A stretch of DNA of 64,000 nt from Marinitoga piezophila KA3 (GCF_000255135.1 NC_016751.1:1550001-1614000); one strand, 5' to 3'; shown: positions 26,925-34,311, numbered from the stretch's first letter. Numbers and translations are program-made. The notes: generated by a model not told the origin, from the letters alone.

Positions 26925-26940
26925 ATACAGGGCCCTGTAT
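26925..26940. repeat. Perfect 16-bp palindrome 3
   Basis: ATACAGGGCCCTGTAT lies between the precursor and the GNAT gene. As RNA it would form a GC-rich hairpin without a T-run, suited to keeping the precursor mRNA in excess. Confidence 0.6.
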
Positions 26941-26976
26941 ATCTATATGTGATTATGTATTATAATGAGGTGAAAA

Positions 26977-27708
26977 ATGATAAAGTTTAAAAATTATTAT
27001 TTAAATTATATAGGTATTAATAGAGCAAAAAGCAAGAAGATTATATTAACAAAAAATAGAAATATTATAATAAATAATGTATACCAATATCCCTTTATTA
27101 TAAGTAACTTAAATAATAATTTATTAATCTCGATTTCGCCACAATATAAAGAATACATAATTTATACAAGTTTTATATTACAAAAAGAAATGGAAGTATT
27201 ATCTTTATATAATATTTTGAAAAATAGATTAAAAAATGAAAATATTGATTTGATGCGAATATATACATTTGAAAGTAATGAATATACCTTTGATACACAA
27301 GAAGTAAAGATATTAAATTTAGAAGAAAAAGAAAAATATTTTACAATATTTAAAAATAAGAAATTCGATAAAATACTTTTAGAAAAATTATGGAATAGAA
27401 ATATAAGAAAAATTTTAGAAAAACGTTTTTTTTACATAGAAAAAAATGGTGAAATTGTGTCATATTCATACATTTCTGATATTAATTTTAATGGAGGAAA
27501 TATTATAGTATATACTAATCCAAAATGGAGAAATATGGGATTTGGTAAAAAAGTGGCAGGAGCCTCTGTAAAATGGTGTATTAATAATAATATTTTACCA
27601 ATATATAGGGTATCAGAAAATAATAGTAACTCTATCCGTATTGCAGAAAAAATAGAACTTTTATTTAAAAAAAGAGAAATAGTTTTAAAAATAAAAGTAA
27701 GGAAATAG
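26977..27708 (+). CDS. GNAT-type acetyltransferase of RiPP set 1
   Basis: The 243-residue protein has a GNAT fold in its C-terminal half. IVYTNPKWRNMGFGKKVAGA resembles the acetyl-CoA-binding Q/R-x-x-G-x-G/A motif (RNMGFG, about residues 187-192), and RVSENNSNSIRIAEKIEL is the family's usual last helix region. The N-terminal half (about 1-120) is not recognised and is unusually rich in Asn, Ile and Lys. GAGGTG precedes the ATG. Placed between precursor and radical SAM gene, it may acetylate the peptide or serve as self-protection; neither is shown by the sequence. Confidence 0.75.
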   Translation: MIKFKNYYLNYIGINRAKSKKIILTKNRNIIINNVYQYPFIISNLNNNLLISISPQYKEYIIYTSFILQKEMEVLSLYNILKNRLKNENIDLMRIYTFESNEYTFDTQEVKILNLEEKEKYFTIFKNKKFDKILLEKLWNRNIRKILEKRFFYIEKNGEIVSYSYISDINFNGGNIIVYTNPKWRNMGFGKKVAGASVKWCINNNILPIYRVSENNSNSIRIAEKIELLFKKREIVLKIKVRK

Positions 27709-27719
27709 GAGGATTTTTT

Positions 27720-28988
27720 ATGAATAGAGTTTGGAATTTTGAGATTGATTCTATTAAATATGTATTTGACGGAAACAATATAATAATAAAAAAAGAAAAT
27801 AATATAAAAAATATAGAAAATGCAGATGAAACGATTTTTATAGATAAAAAAGGTTTAAGAACTTTAGCATTAAATGTAATAAATGATTGTAATTTAAAAT
27901 GTGATTATTGTTTTGCAAATTTTGGATATTATAAAGATGGAAAAACAGTAATGAAATTTGAAATTGCTAAAAAGGCTGTAGATCTGTTATTGAATTCTGC
28001 AATAGAAAACGGTAATAAAGAAATAACAATAGCTTTTTTTGGAGGAGAACCACTTTTAAATTTTGATTTGATAAAAAAAGTAGTTGACTATGCAGAGAAA
28101 ACAAAAAGTGATAATTTAGAGATCAAATATTTAATAACAACAAATGGAACATTGTTTGACCTTGAAAAAATTAAATTTATGAAAAAGTACAAATTCCAAA
28201 TTACATTAAGTATCGATGGAGGAAAAGAGCTTCATAATTCTAATCGAAAATTTATTAATGGTAAAGGAAGTTTTGAAGTAATACAAAATAATTTCGAATT
28301 ACTTTTAAAGTCATTTGTAGTGAATGCAAGAATAACAATTAATAATAAAAATTATAATATATTAAAGAGTATAAAAGAACTCAAAAATTTAGGTTTTAGA
28401 AGATTTACTTTTGCACCTGATTATAATTTGTCACAAGAAAATTTTGAAAAATATTTAGAAAGTTTATCTTCATTATTTGAATATTATTATAATTTAATAT
28501 TAAAAAAGGAATACATTGATATAACGAACATAACTCGAGTATTAATGAATATATTATTTAGAATAAAAAAAATAAACCATTGTAATGCAGGATTAACCTA
28601 TTTTTCGGTAGCTACAAATGGTAATATATATAGATGTCCTAGATTTACAGATGAAAAAGATTTTCTTTTAGGTAATATAAATAATCTTGAAATTAAAGAT
28701 ATAAATTATCATATAAAAAAATTAAGAAAAAATATTATTAATTATCATATGAATAGCCTAACTCATAAATGCAATAAATGCCCATTTTTATTTTTATGTG
28801 GTGGAGCATGTTACCATTATTCATATATAAATAATAAAACGGAATTTGATGTTGTTGAAAGAGAATGCACAGAAAAAACCTTAATATATGAAGAAACTAT
28901 TAAATTAATCACTAAATTGAATGTAGAACAAAGAAAAGATTTTATACTATCTTTGAAAACCATTTGGAAAAATACAAAATTGTTATAA
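27720..28988 (+). CDS. SPASM radical SAM peptide maturase of RiPP set 1 (QhpD/SCIFF-like)
   Basis: The radical SAM cluster Cys are C57, C61 and C64 in NDCNLKCDYCFANFGYY; the CYA/CFA-x-x-G-x-Y extension is typical of thioether-forming maturases. AFFGGEPLLNF is the SAM-binding GGEP motif. The SPASM region has NHCNAGLTYFSVATNGNIYRC (about 285-306), then CNKCPFLFLCGGAC and a final EREC, enough ligands for two auxiliary 4Fe-4S clusters. The length (422) fits. An AGGAGG ribosome site precedes the ATG 12 bases after the GNAT gene. The likely reaction is a thioether from the precursor's only Cys. Assignment to the QhpD/SCIFF/PapB group is from motif recall. Confidence 0.85.
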   Translation: MNRVWNFEIDSIKYVFDGNNIIIKKENNIKNIENADETIFIDKKGLRTLALNVINDCNLKCDYCFANFGYYKDGKTVMKFEIAKKAVDLLLNSAIENGNKEITIAFFGGEPLLNFDLIKKVVDYAEKTKSDNLEIKYLITTNGTLFDLEKIKFMKKYKFQITLSIDGGKELHNSNRKFINGKGSFEVIQNNFELLLKSFVVNARITINNKNYNILKSIKELKNLGFRRFTFAPDYNLSQENFEKYLESLSSLFEYYYNLILKKEYIDITNITRVLMNILFRIKKINHCNAGLTYFSVATNGNIYRCPRFTDEKDFLLGNINNLEIKDINYHIKKLRKNIINYHMNSLTHKCNKCPFLFLCGGACYHYSYINNKTEFDVVERECTEKTLIYEETIKLITKLNVEQRKDFILSLKTIWKNTKLL

Positions 28989-29149
28989 TAGTTTTTTAGT
29001 GTATACGGTAAAATAAATTGGTTCTTTCTGATTTTATTTGATGAAAATGATTAAAAATAATATTATATTTAGGTTTAAATAAATAATATGGAGAATTTTA
29101 TATTTTTCATTTGAACCTGGTATATAAATGTATTTTAATAAAAGTTTTT

Positions 29150-29380
29150 AAGTGTTTTCCGAAAAAAAACATAAATTGCCCCTTTATAAGGAAAAGGGTA
29201 AAAAATTGCCCTCCTGGAAAGAAAAAATTTTTGATGGGTAGTAAAATAGAAATATAACTCGTTGAAAGAAGAATAGGGTGATGAAACAATATGGAAGCAC
29301 ATGAAATTATTACAACGTGTAAGGAAACAGGAACAATAAAAGGAATAGCTAAAAAAATTGGTATATTGAAAAATATTTAA
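29150..29380 (+). pseudogene. Possible insertion-sequence remnant (IS21-like left end)
   Basis: The 28989-29641 gap holds no complete gene apart from this doubtful relic. AAATTGCCC occurs twice (29171-29213) in a stretch that looks like the repeated end of an IS element. Downstream a 29-codon frame (29291-29380), preceded by GGGTGA, encodes a helix-turn-helix-like peptide: KETGTIKGIAKKIGI resembles the N-terminus of IS21-type transposases. The frame then ends in TAA. This is a pattern-based guess. Confidence 0.3.
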
Positions 29381-29429
29381 AATTTTTGGAAAAGTCAAAA
29401 ATGTGATTTTGGAATACTGATGAATAATG

Positions 29430-29479
29430 AATTTTTACTTTAAAAAACACTTGAAAGTCATGTTAGAAATGGTAAAATT
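29430..29479 (+). promoter_or_regulatory. Promoter of RiPP set 2 (copy B of the duplicated promoter)
   Basis: TTGAAA (29451-29456) and TAAAAT (29473-29478) are 16 bp apart, inside a 50-bp block nearly the same as 26370-26420. A leader of about 155 bases, A/T-rich and without an open frame, separates it from the first enzyme gene. Confidence 0.75.
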
Positions 29480-29641
29480 CAAAATAAGAGATGTAATTTA
29501 AATTGTCTAAATAAATTTCATTAATTAAATACTTTATATTTTTTTAAATATATAAATTATTATAACAAAAAATATAAGAACAGAAATAATTGAAAACTAA
29601 TGAAAATAAGTTCTTATAAAGATAACATGGCAGGTGAAAAA

Positions 29642-30937
29642 ATGTATAAGGAATCATACTACAATTATTTTTTAGAAATAGATGAAGTTCCAGTATTGGT
29701 TAATTTAAGAACAGGAGCGATAGCAGAAGTAAAGCGTGAAAATGTTCAAAAAATAAAAGAAATATTAAAAGGGAATATAGTTGATGAAGAATTATTTGAA
29801 CAATTAAAATATGGTGGTTATATAGTAGAAGAAGGATATAATGAATATGAAGAAATAAAGATGAGAAATTATAAAGCGCGTTTTGATAATTCAAAAGCAA
29901 TGTTTACAATAATACCAACATTTCAGTGTAATTTTGATTGTATATACTGTTATGAAACAAAAAGAAATAAAATAATGACAATAGAAAAAGCGGAAGAAAT
30001 AGCAGATTATATTATAAATATAAGCAAAAACAAAAAAACGATTTCAATAGGGTGGTTTGGTGGAGAACCATTAATGAATTTTAAAGTTATTGAACATATA
30101 AATATGAAAATAATAGGAGAAAGTGAAGCAGAATTATTTTCATCAATGTCCTCAAATGGATATTTATTAAATTATATAGATGTATCAAAATTTGATGAGT
30201 TAAAAATAAAAAATGTGCAAATAACTCTTGATGGAATAGAAGAAACACATAATAAATATCGACCATTAATAGGTGGCGGAAAAACATTTGATAAAATAAT
30301 AAAAGGAATAGAAAAATTATTTGAAAATACAGAAAAAACAAATGTATCAATAAGGGTAAATGTTGGTCCGGAAAATTATGATAAAATAGAAGAATTGTTT
30401 GAGTATCTTGAAAAATTTCCAAAAGAAAGAATGAAAATATATTTTAGATGGATATTTCAAGCATCTGAAAAAAATAAAGATTTTCATGTACATGTAAGAG
30501 ATTTTAGAAAAGAAAATTCATTTACTAAACTCTCAAAATTATATGAAATGGCAATAAACAGAGGTTATAAAGTAATGTTGCCAATATTGAATGGAGATAT
30601 GTATTGTGAATTTGATAATGTATATAATATGGTAATAGGACCGGAAGGGGAAATATATCCATGTACAGTTGCAGTAGAAGAAGGAATGGAAATGGGGAAA
30701 ATAGAAAACGGAAAAATAAAACTGGAAACAAAAAAACATTTAAAATGGCATAGTCATAATGGATATGAAGATAAAAATTGTAAAGAGTGCAAAATATTAC
30801 CATTATGTCATGGTGGGTGTAGAAATGCAGCATTAAATGGAAATAGAGGATGTCCTGAAGAAAAGCGAGAAACAGAAAGCTTTATAAAATTATGGTATAA
30901 GGTAAAAAAGTTTGAAAAAAAGATGGTGGTTAGATGA
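29642..30937 (+). CDS. SPASM radical SAM peptide maturase 1 of RiPP set 2
   Basis: The first ~80 residues are a small domain (EVPVLVNLRTGAIAEVKREN) followed by a KYGGYIVEEG turn, resembling the peptide-binding front of other SPASM maturases. The radical SAM motif is CNFDCIYCYE (Cys 96, 100, 103) and GWFGGEPLMNF is the GGEP motif. The SPASM end has MYCEFDNVYN, EIYPC, then CKECKILPLCHGGC and GC. I start at 29642: AGGTGA lies six bases upstream, and this makes the cluster Cys fall at residue 96 as in the next enzyme. The frame is open from ATG 29600, which has no ribosome site. The stop overlaps the next start by ATGA. Confidence 0.85.
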   Translation: MYKESYYNYFLEIDEVPVLVNLRTGAIAEVKRENVQKIKEILKGNIVDEELFEQLKYGGYIVEEGYNEYEEIKMRNYKARFDNSKAMFTIIPTFQCNFDCIYCYETKRNKIMTIEKAEEIADYIINISKNKKTISIGWFGGEPLMNFKVIEHINMKIIGESEAELFSSMSSNGYLLNYIDVSKFDELKIKNVQITLDGIEETHNKYRPLIGGGKTFDKIIKGIEKLFENTEKTNVSIRVNVGPENYDKIEELFEYLEKFPKERMKIYFRWIFQASEKNKDFHVHVRDFRKENSFTKLSKLYEMAINRGYKVMLPILNGDMYCEFDNVYNMVIGPEGEIYPCTVAVEEGMEMGKIENGKIKLETKKHLKWHSHNGYEDKNCKECKILPLCHGGCRNAALNGNRGCPEEKRETESFIKLWYKVKKFEKKMVVR

Positions 30938-32274
30938 AAGCTTCCAGATACAATACCATTATAGAAAAAGAAGACGGAAGTCTTCTTCTTTTTAATGGAA
31001 TAACAAATGCAATATTAAAAGTTGAAAAAAAGAATGCCGAAAGGATAAAAAAAATATTAAACGGAAAACTGGAAAATGAAGAAGAGATAAGTATATTAAA
31101 AAAAGGTGGATTCATAATAGAAAATGACAGAGACGAATTAAGCGATATAATAGCAAAATATAAAAAATTTCAATTTTCAAATGAATATTTTCATCTAACA
31201 ATAACCATGACCACAAACTGTAATTTCAATTGTAAATACTGTTATCAAAGTCAGGCAAAAGAAATAAGTCAAAAACCATTTCAAATAAATAATATAAAAA
31301 AACAAACAATAGATTCAATAATAATGCTGGTAAAAGAAAAAATAAAAGAAAAAAAGCCAAAAATATTCAGCGTAACCTTCTGGGGTGGGGAACCATTACT
31401 TGAAAAAAATAAGATATTAAAAATAAGCAAGAATATAAAAAATATCTGTGAAAAAGAAAATATAGAATACGATGCATTTATAATAACAAACGGTTATTTA
31501 CTTAATGAAACGACAATAAAAGAACTAAAAAAAGCTGGAGTAGGGAAATTAATAATAACTCTTGATGGAACAGAAGAAGAGCATAATAAATTAAGAATAT
31601 TAAAAAATGGAAATGGGACATTTGAAAAAATATATGAAAATATCAAAAAAGCATCAAAAGAAATATTTGTAAAAATAAGAATAAATGTATTTCCACATAA
31701 TGTAAATAGCATAAAAAGATTGATAGATAAAATATCAGAAGATAATTTAAAAGTTGAAATAGATTTAAGACAGGGAGAAATGGCAGATAACAATAAATTA
31801 AAATCATTTACATTAAAAGAATTTGCGAAAGTGGAAAGTGAATTATATAATTATATAATAGAAAAAATAGAATATTATAACTTCAATCCATTTGTAAGAA
31901 TAAATCAGGCAAGATGCGATGCAACCAGTGTAAATTCTCTTGTAATTGATGCAGATGGGAAATTATACAAATGCTGGGGAGAAATAGGCGGAATATCAAA
32001 AGAAATAGGTGAATTAAAGGAAAACGGTAAAGTAGAATTAAATCACAGAAAAAATATATGGTTAGCCTTAGAACCATTTGATGAAGAGTGTAAAAATTGT
32101 AAAGTATTGCCATATTGTATGGGGGGATGCATACTGGGAAAAGTGCTGGCAGAAAAATATGGCGTAATAGAATATGGAAGAGAAAGATGCCTTCCAATAA
32201 AATATAATCTGGAAGAAATGATAGTATTAACAGAAAAAACATATAGGAGGCGAAAAAATGGAATTCGTAAATGA
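30934..32274 (+). CDS. SPASM radical SAM peptide maturase 2 of RiPP set 2
   Basis: A colinear paralogue of the preceding enzyme. The front domain has SLLLFNGITNAILKVEKKN and a KKGGFIIEND turn, CNFNCKYCYQ again puts the cluster Cys at 96, 100 and 103, and FWGGEPLLEK is the SAM-binding motif. The SPASM end has QARCDATSVN, KLYKCWGE, then CKNCKVLPYCMGGC and RERC. By eye the two share roughly a quarter to a third of residues, so they are old duplicates with probably different jobs or a joint heteromer. It is coupled to its neighbours on both sides: ATGA overlap upstream, and 17 bases shared with the peptide gene downstream. Confidence 0.85.
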   Translation: MKASRYNTIIEKEDGSLLLFNGITNAILKVEKKNAERIKKILNGKLENEEEISILKKGGFIIENDRDELSDIIAKYKKFQFSNEYFHLTITMTTNCNFNCKYCYQSQAKEISQKPFQINNIKKQTIDSIIMLVKEKIKEKKPKIFSVTFWGGEPLLEKNKILKISKNIKNICEKENIEYDAFIITNGYLLNETTIKELKKAGVGKLIITLDGTEEEHNKLRILKNGNGTFEKIYENIKKASKEIFVKIRINVFPHNVNSIKRLIDKISEDNLKVEIDLRQGEMADNNKLKSFTLKEFAKVESELYNYIIEKIEYYNFNPFVRINQARCDATSVNSLVIDADGKLYKCWGEIGGISKEIGELKENGKVELNHRKNIWLALEPFDEECKNCKVLPYCMGGCILGKVLAEKYGVIEYGRERCLPIKYNLEEMIVLTEKTYRRRKNGIRK

Positions 32275-32419
32275 ACCAAGAGAAGAAAATTTATTCTCAT
32301 TCTGTGACTTTGGAAAAGACAAAGTTGAAAATTGTGACGAATGCTTTAATCAAGCATGTGAGCAAAATGCGAGTTGCAAAGGAGAAGACAAAGGATTCTG
32401 GGATTGGTGTGATTCCTGA
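32258..32419 (+). CDS. Six-Cys RiPP precursor peptide (53 residues)
   Basis: A strong AGGAGG lies seven bases before the ATG, inside the end of the maturase 2 gene. The stop (32417-32419) is two bases before the exporter permease ATG, so this tiny frame fills exactly the gap between two genes. The peptide has Cys at 16, 26, 29, 34, 40 and 51. Three of them are followed by Asp and one by Glu (CD, CD, CE, CD), and it ends FWDWCDS. The leader is short and acidic (about residues 1-13). The Cys/acid pattern and two SPASM enzymes fit a polycyclic thioether peptide of the ranthipeptide or sactipeptide kind. No known family is recognised. A disulfide-rich peptide is an alternative. Confidence 0.82.
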   Translation: MEFVNEPREENLFSFCDFGKDKVENCDECFNQACEQNASCKGEDKGFWDWCDS

Positions 32420-32421
32420 AC

Positions 32422-33234
32422 ATGAAACAAATAAAAAAATTCCTGTATTTTCTGGTAAGGGATATATTAATATGGAAAAGCTACAAAACACAGGCAGTAT
32501 TGGGGATACTGAGTGGATTCTTAGGATTATTGCAATTTGGATTCATGGGAAGGTTTATAGCCCAGGGGAATTACTTTCCAATGATAGAGCAGTATGGAGG
32601 AAACATACTGGCATATTTCATATCAGGAAGCGTATTCATGAGTTACACTACTCTCTCCTTAACAACATTCAAAAGTGTAATAAGACAGGAGCAGGTAATG
32701 GGAACAATAGAATACCTGCTCCTGTCGGAAACACCATTATGGGAAGTATTTATATACACAATCTTCTCAAGATTGGTATTTACAATAATAAACACAGGAA
32801 TAGTATTTATATTCTTAATATACACATTTGATGTAGAAATAAAAATGAATATAATAGCATCAATAATATTATTGATAATAACAATGATAAGTTTAAGTGG
32901 AATAGGATTATTAAGTGCAGGGTTCATAATGCTAACCAAAAAAGGAGATCCAGTAAGTTGGGTATATTCATTCTTAACAGGAATGTTTTCAGGGATATAC
33001 TATCCGGTGGAAATATTGCCAAAATGGATAAGGGGAGTATCGTATATACTGCCAACAACATATGCAATGGATGGATTGAGAAAAACATTAATAAAAGGAT
33101 ACAGTCTATACGAAATAAAAGAGGATATAATAATCCTGGTAATAATGACAGCAATAATATTACCAATAGGGATATACTGGTTCAGAGAATCATTTAACAA
33201 AGCCAGGAAATATGGCACAATATCGCAGTATTAG
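32422..33234 (+). CDS. ABC-2 type exporter permease of RiPP set 2
   Basis: A 270-residue membrane protein with about six helices and the ABC-2 permease layout. GTIEYLLLSETPLWEVF lies near residue 95, and a Gly/Pro-rich FSGIYYPVEILPKWIRGVSY stretch before the last pair of helices is the usual ABC-2 signature region. It starts two bases after the six-Cys peptide gene and ends 11 bases before its ATPase gene. With that ATPase it would carry the matured peptide out, or protect the producer. No protease domain is attached, so leader removal must happen elsewhere or not at all. Confidence 0.85.
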   Translation: MKQIKKFLYFLVRDILIWKSYKTQAVLGILSGFLGLLQFGFMGRFIAQGNYFPMIEQYGGNILAYFISGSVFMSYTTLSLTTFKSVIRQEQVMGTIEYLLLSETPLWEVFIYTIFSRLVFTIINTGIVFIFLIYTFDVEIKMNIIASIILLIITMISLSGIGLLSAGFIMLTKKGDPVSWVYSFLTGMFSGIYYPVEILPKWIRGVSYILPTTYAMDGLRKTLIKGYSLYEIKEDIIILVIMTAIILPIGIYWFRESFNKARKYGTISQY

Positions 33235-33245
33235 GAAGTGAAACA

Positions 33246-33968
33246 ATGGAAAAAATAATAGAAATCAAAAACCTGACAAAAATATACAAAAATGGGATAA
33301 AAGCGCTGGAAAATATAAATCTAACAATAAACAAAGGAGAAAAAATAACAATATTTGGACCAAATGGAGCAGGAAAAACAACATTAATAAAAACAATAGG
33401 AATGTTCATAATACCGGATAAAGGAAAAATAACAATAAAAGGATATGACATAAAAAAAGAATCAAAACAAATAAAAAAATTAATATCAATAGCGACATCA
33501 AATGAAAGGTCATTCTATTACAGATTAAGCTTAGAAGAAAATCTAAACTTCTTTGGAATGTTAAACAACCTAACAGGAAAAGAATTAAAAAAGAAAGTGG
33601 AAAAAGGATTAAAAGAAATGGGGCTATATGAAACCAGAAAAATAAAGTATATGGAAGCATCAACGGGGATGAAGAGGAGATTAAATCTAGCAAGGGCATT
33701 AATAAAAGAAGCGGAAATATATTTACTTGATGAACCGACAAATGGAGTGGATATAGAAACGAAAATAAAGATATATGAAATAATGGAAGAGCTAAGTCAA
33801 AAAGGAAAAACAATAATCTTAGCCAGTCATGATGTAAGTGAAATAGAAAAAACAGACAGGATAGTGGTATTAAAAAAAGGGAAAATAACAGCAGACAAAA
33901 AAACAGGAGAAATCCTGGAAAAAACAACGAGAAAAAATGAAGAAAAATTGCTGGAATTAATCAAATGA
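33246..33968 (+). CDS. ABC-2 type exporter ATPase of RiPP set 2
   Basis: The 240-residue ATPase pairs with the preceding permease. Walker A is FGPNGAGKTTL, the signature is ASTGMKRRLNLARAL (ST-G in place of LSGGQ, common in ABC-2 exporters), Walker B is IYLLDEPTNGVD and the switch His is in ILASHDVSE. GGAAG precedes the ATG. It is the last gene of the operon; its stop codon lies within the stem of the terminator. The coding strand is extremely A-rich, with ATA the main Ile codon, as in the rest of RiPP set 2. Confidence 0.9.
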   Translation: MEKIIEIKNLTKIYKNGIKALENINLTINKGEKITIFGPNGAGKTTLIKTIGMFIIPDKGKITIKGYDIKKESKQIKKLISIATSNERSFYYRLSLEENLNFFGMLNNLTGKELKKKVEKGLKEMGLYETRKIKYMEASTGMKRRLNLARALIKEAEIYLLDEPTNGVDIETKIKIYEIMEELSQKGKTIILASHDVSEIEKTDRIVVLKKGKITADKKTGEILEKTTRKNEEKLLELIK

Positions 33969-33990
33969 GGCGAAAGCCTCATTTTGTTTT
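33963..33990 (+). terminator. Terminator of RiPP set 2
   Basis: AAATGAGGC (33963-33971) pairs with GCCTCATTT (33976-33984) across a GAAA tetraloop, followed by a T-rich tract. The stop codon of the ATPase is in the stem. Confidence 0.9.
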
Positions 33991-33994
33991 GATA

Positions 33995-34110
33995 TGGTAT
34001 AATTGAAGAGTAGAATGTGTGGTTTATAAAAACGAACTTTGAAAATCCATCGAAAGTGAGAAACTAATTAAAAATTTGCAGAATTGAAATTCTATAGTTT
34101 TTTTAATTAA
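33995..34110 (+). ncRNA. Candidate small RNA
   Basis: TGGTATAAT (33995-34003) is an extended -10 element. About 95 bases later AGAATTGAAATTCT and an outer AACTA/TAGTT pairing lead into TTTTTTT (near 34098-34104), which looks like a weak terminator. No open frame with a ribosome site lies between. The pieces fit a short transcript, but the hairpin is weak and A/T-only. Confidence 0.25.
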
Positions 34111-34128
34111 TTATTTATATTTCCTTTA

Positions 34129-34157
34129 TTGCAAATACAAAAAAATTCTGGTAAAAT
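34129..34157 (+). promoter_or_regulatory. Promoter of tRNA-Arg
   Basis: TTGCAA (34129-34134) and TAAAAT (34152-34157) are 17 bp apart, placing the start about 20 bases before the tRNA. Confidence 0.75.
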
Positions 34158-34182
34158 TATATTTGGTTCTAATAATATATGC

Positions 34183-34257
34183 GCCCTCATAGTTCAATGG
34201 ATAGAACGGCGGATTCCTAATCCGCAAATGGAGGTTCGATTCCTCCTGGGGGCACCA
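34183..34257 (+). tRNA. tRNA-Arg (anticodon CCU)
   Basis: A full cloverleaf is visible. The acceptor GCCCTCA pairs with TGGGGGC, the D stem GTTC/GAAC encloses AATGGATA, the anticodon stem GCGGA/TCCGC holds the loop TTCCTAA, and the T stem GGAGG/CCTCC holds TTCGATT. CCA is encoded at 34255-34257. It reads AGG codons. A terminator follows at once. Confidence 0.96.
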
Positions 34258-34261
34258 CAAG

Positions 34262-34286
34262 ATCCGGGAACTTCCCGGATTTTTTG
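34262..34286 (+). terminator. Terminator after tRNA-Arg
   Basis: ATCCGGGA (34262-34269) pairs with TCCCGGAT (34273-34280) and is followed by TTTTT. Confidence 0.85.
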
Positions 34287-34311
34287 TTATTACAAAAAGG
34301 AGTGTGACATT

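Noticed and set aside
29600-29641. ATG at 29600 as the start of maturase 1
   Set aside because: It has no ribosome site, and using 29642 restores exact colinearity with maturase 2.
30087-30833. Minus-strand open frames within the radical SAM genes
   Set aside because: They are Leu/His/Phe-rich shadows of A-rich coding strands, without ribosome sites.
32271-32831. 186-codon frame overlapping the end of maturase 2, the six-Cys peptide and the permease
   Set aside because: It is out of frame with the permease, whose product is a clear ABC-2 protein, and with the peptide gene that has the ribosome site.
34181-34190. tRNA acceptor starting at 34181 (GCGCCCT)
   Set aside because: It gives two mismatches in the acceptor stem and wrong spacing to the D stem; starting at 34183 pairs all seven positions.
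34129-34311. Upstream extension of ylqF through the tRNA
   Set aside because: The stretch is tRNA-Arg and its terminator; the family begins with MWYPGHI at 34312.
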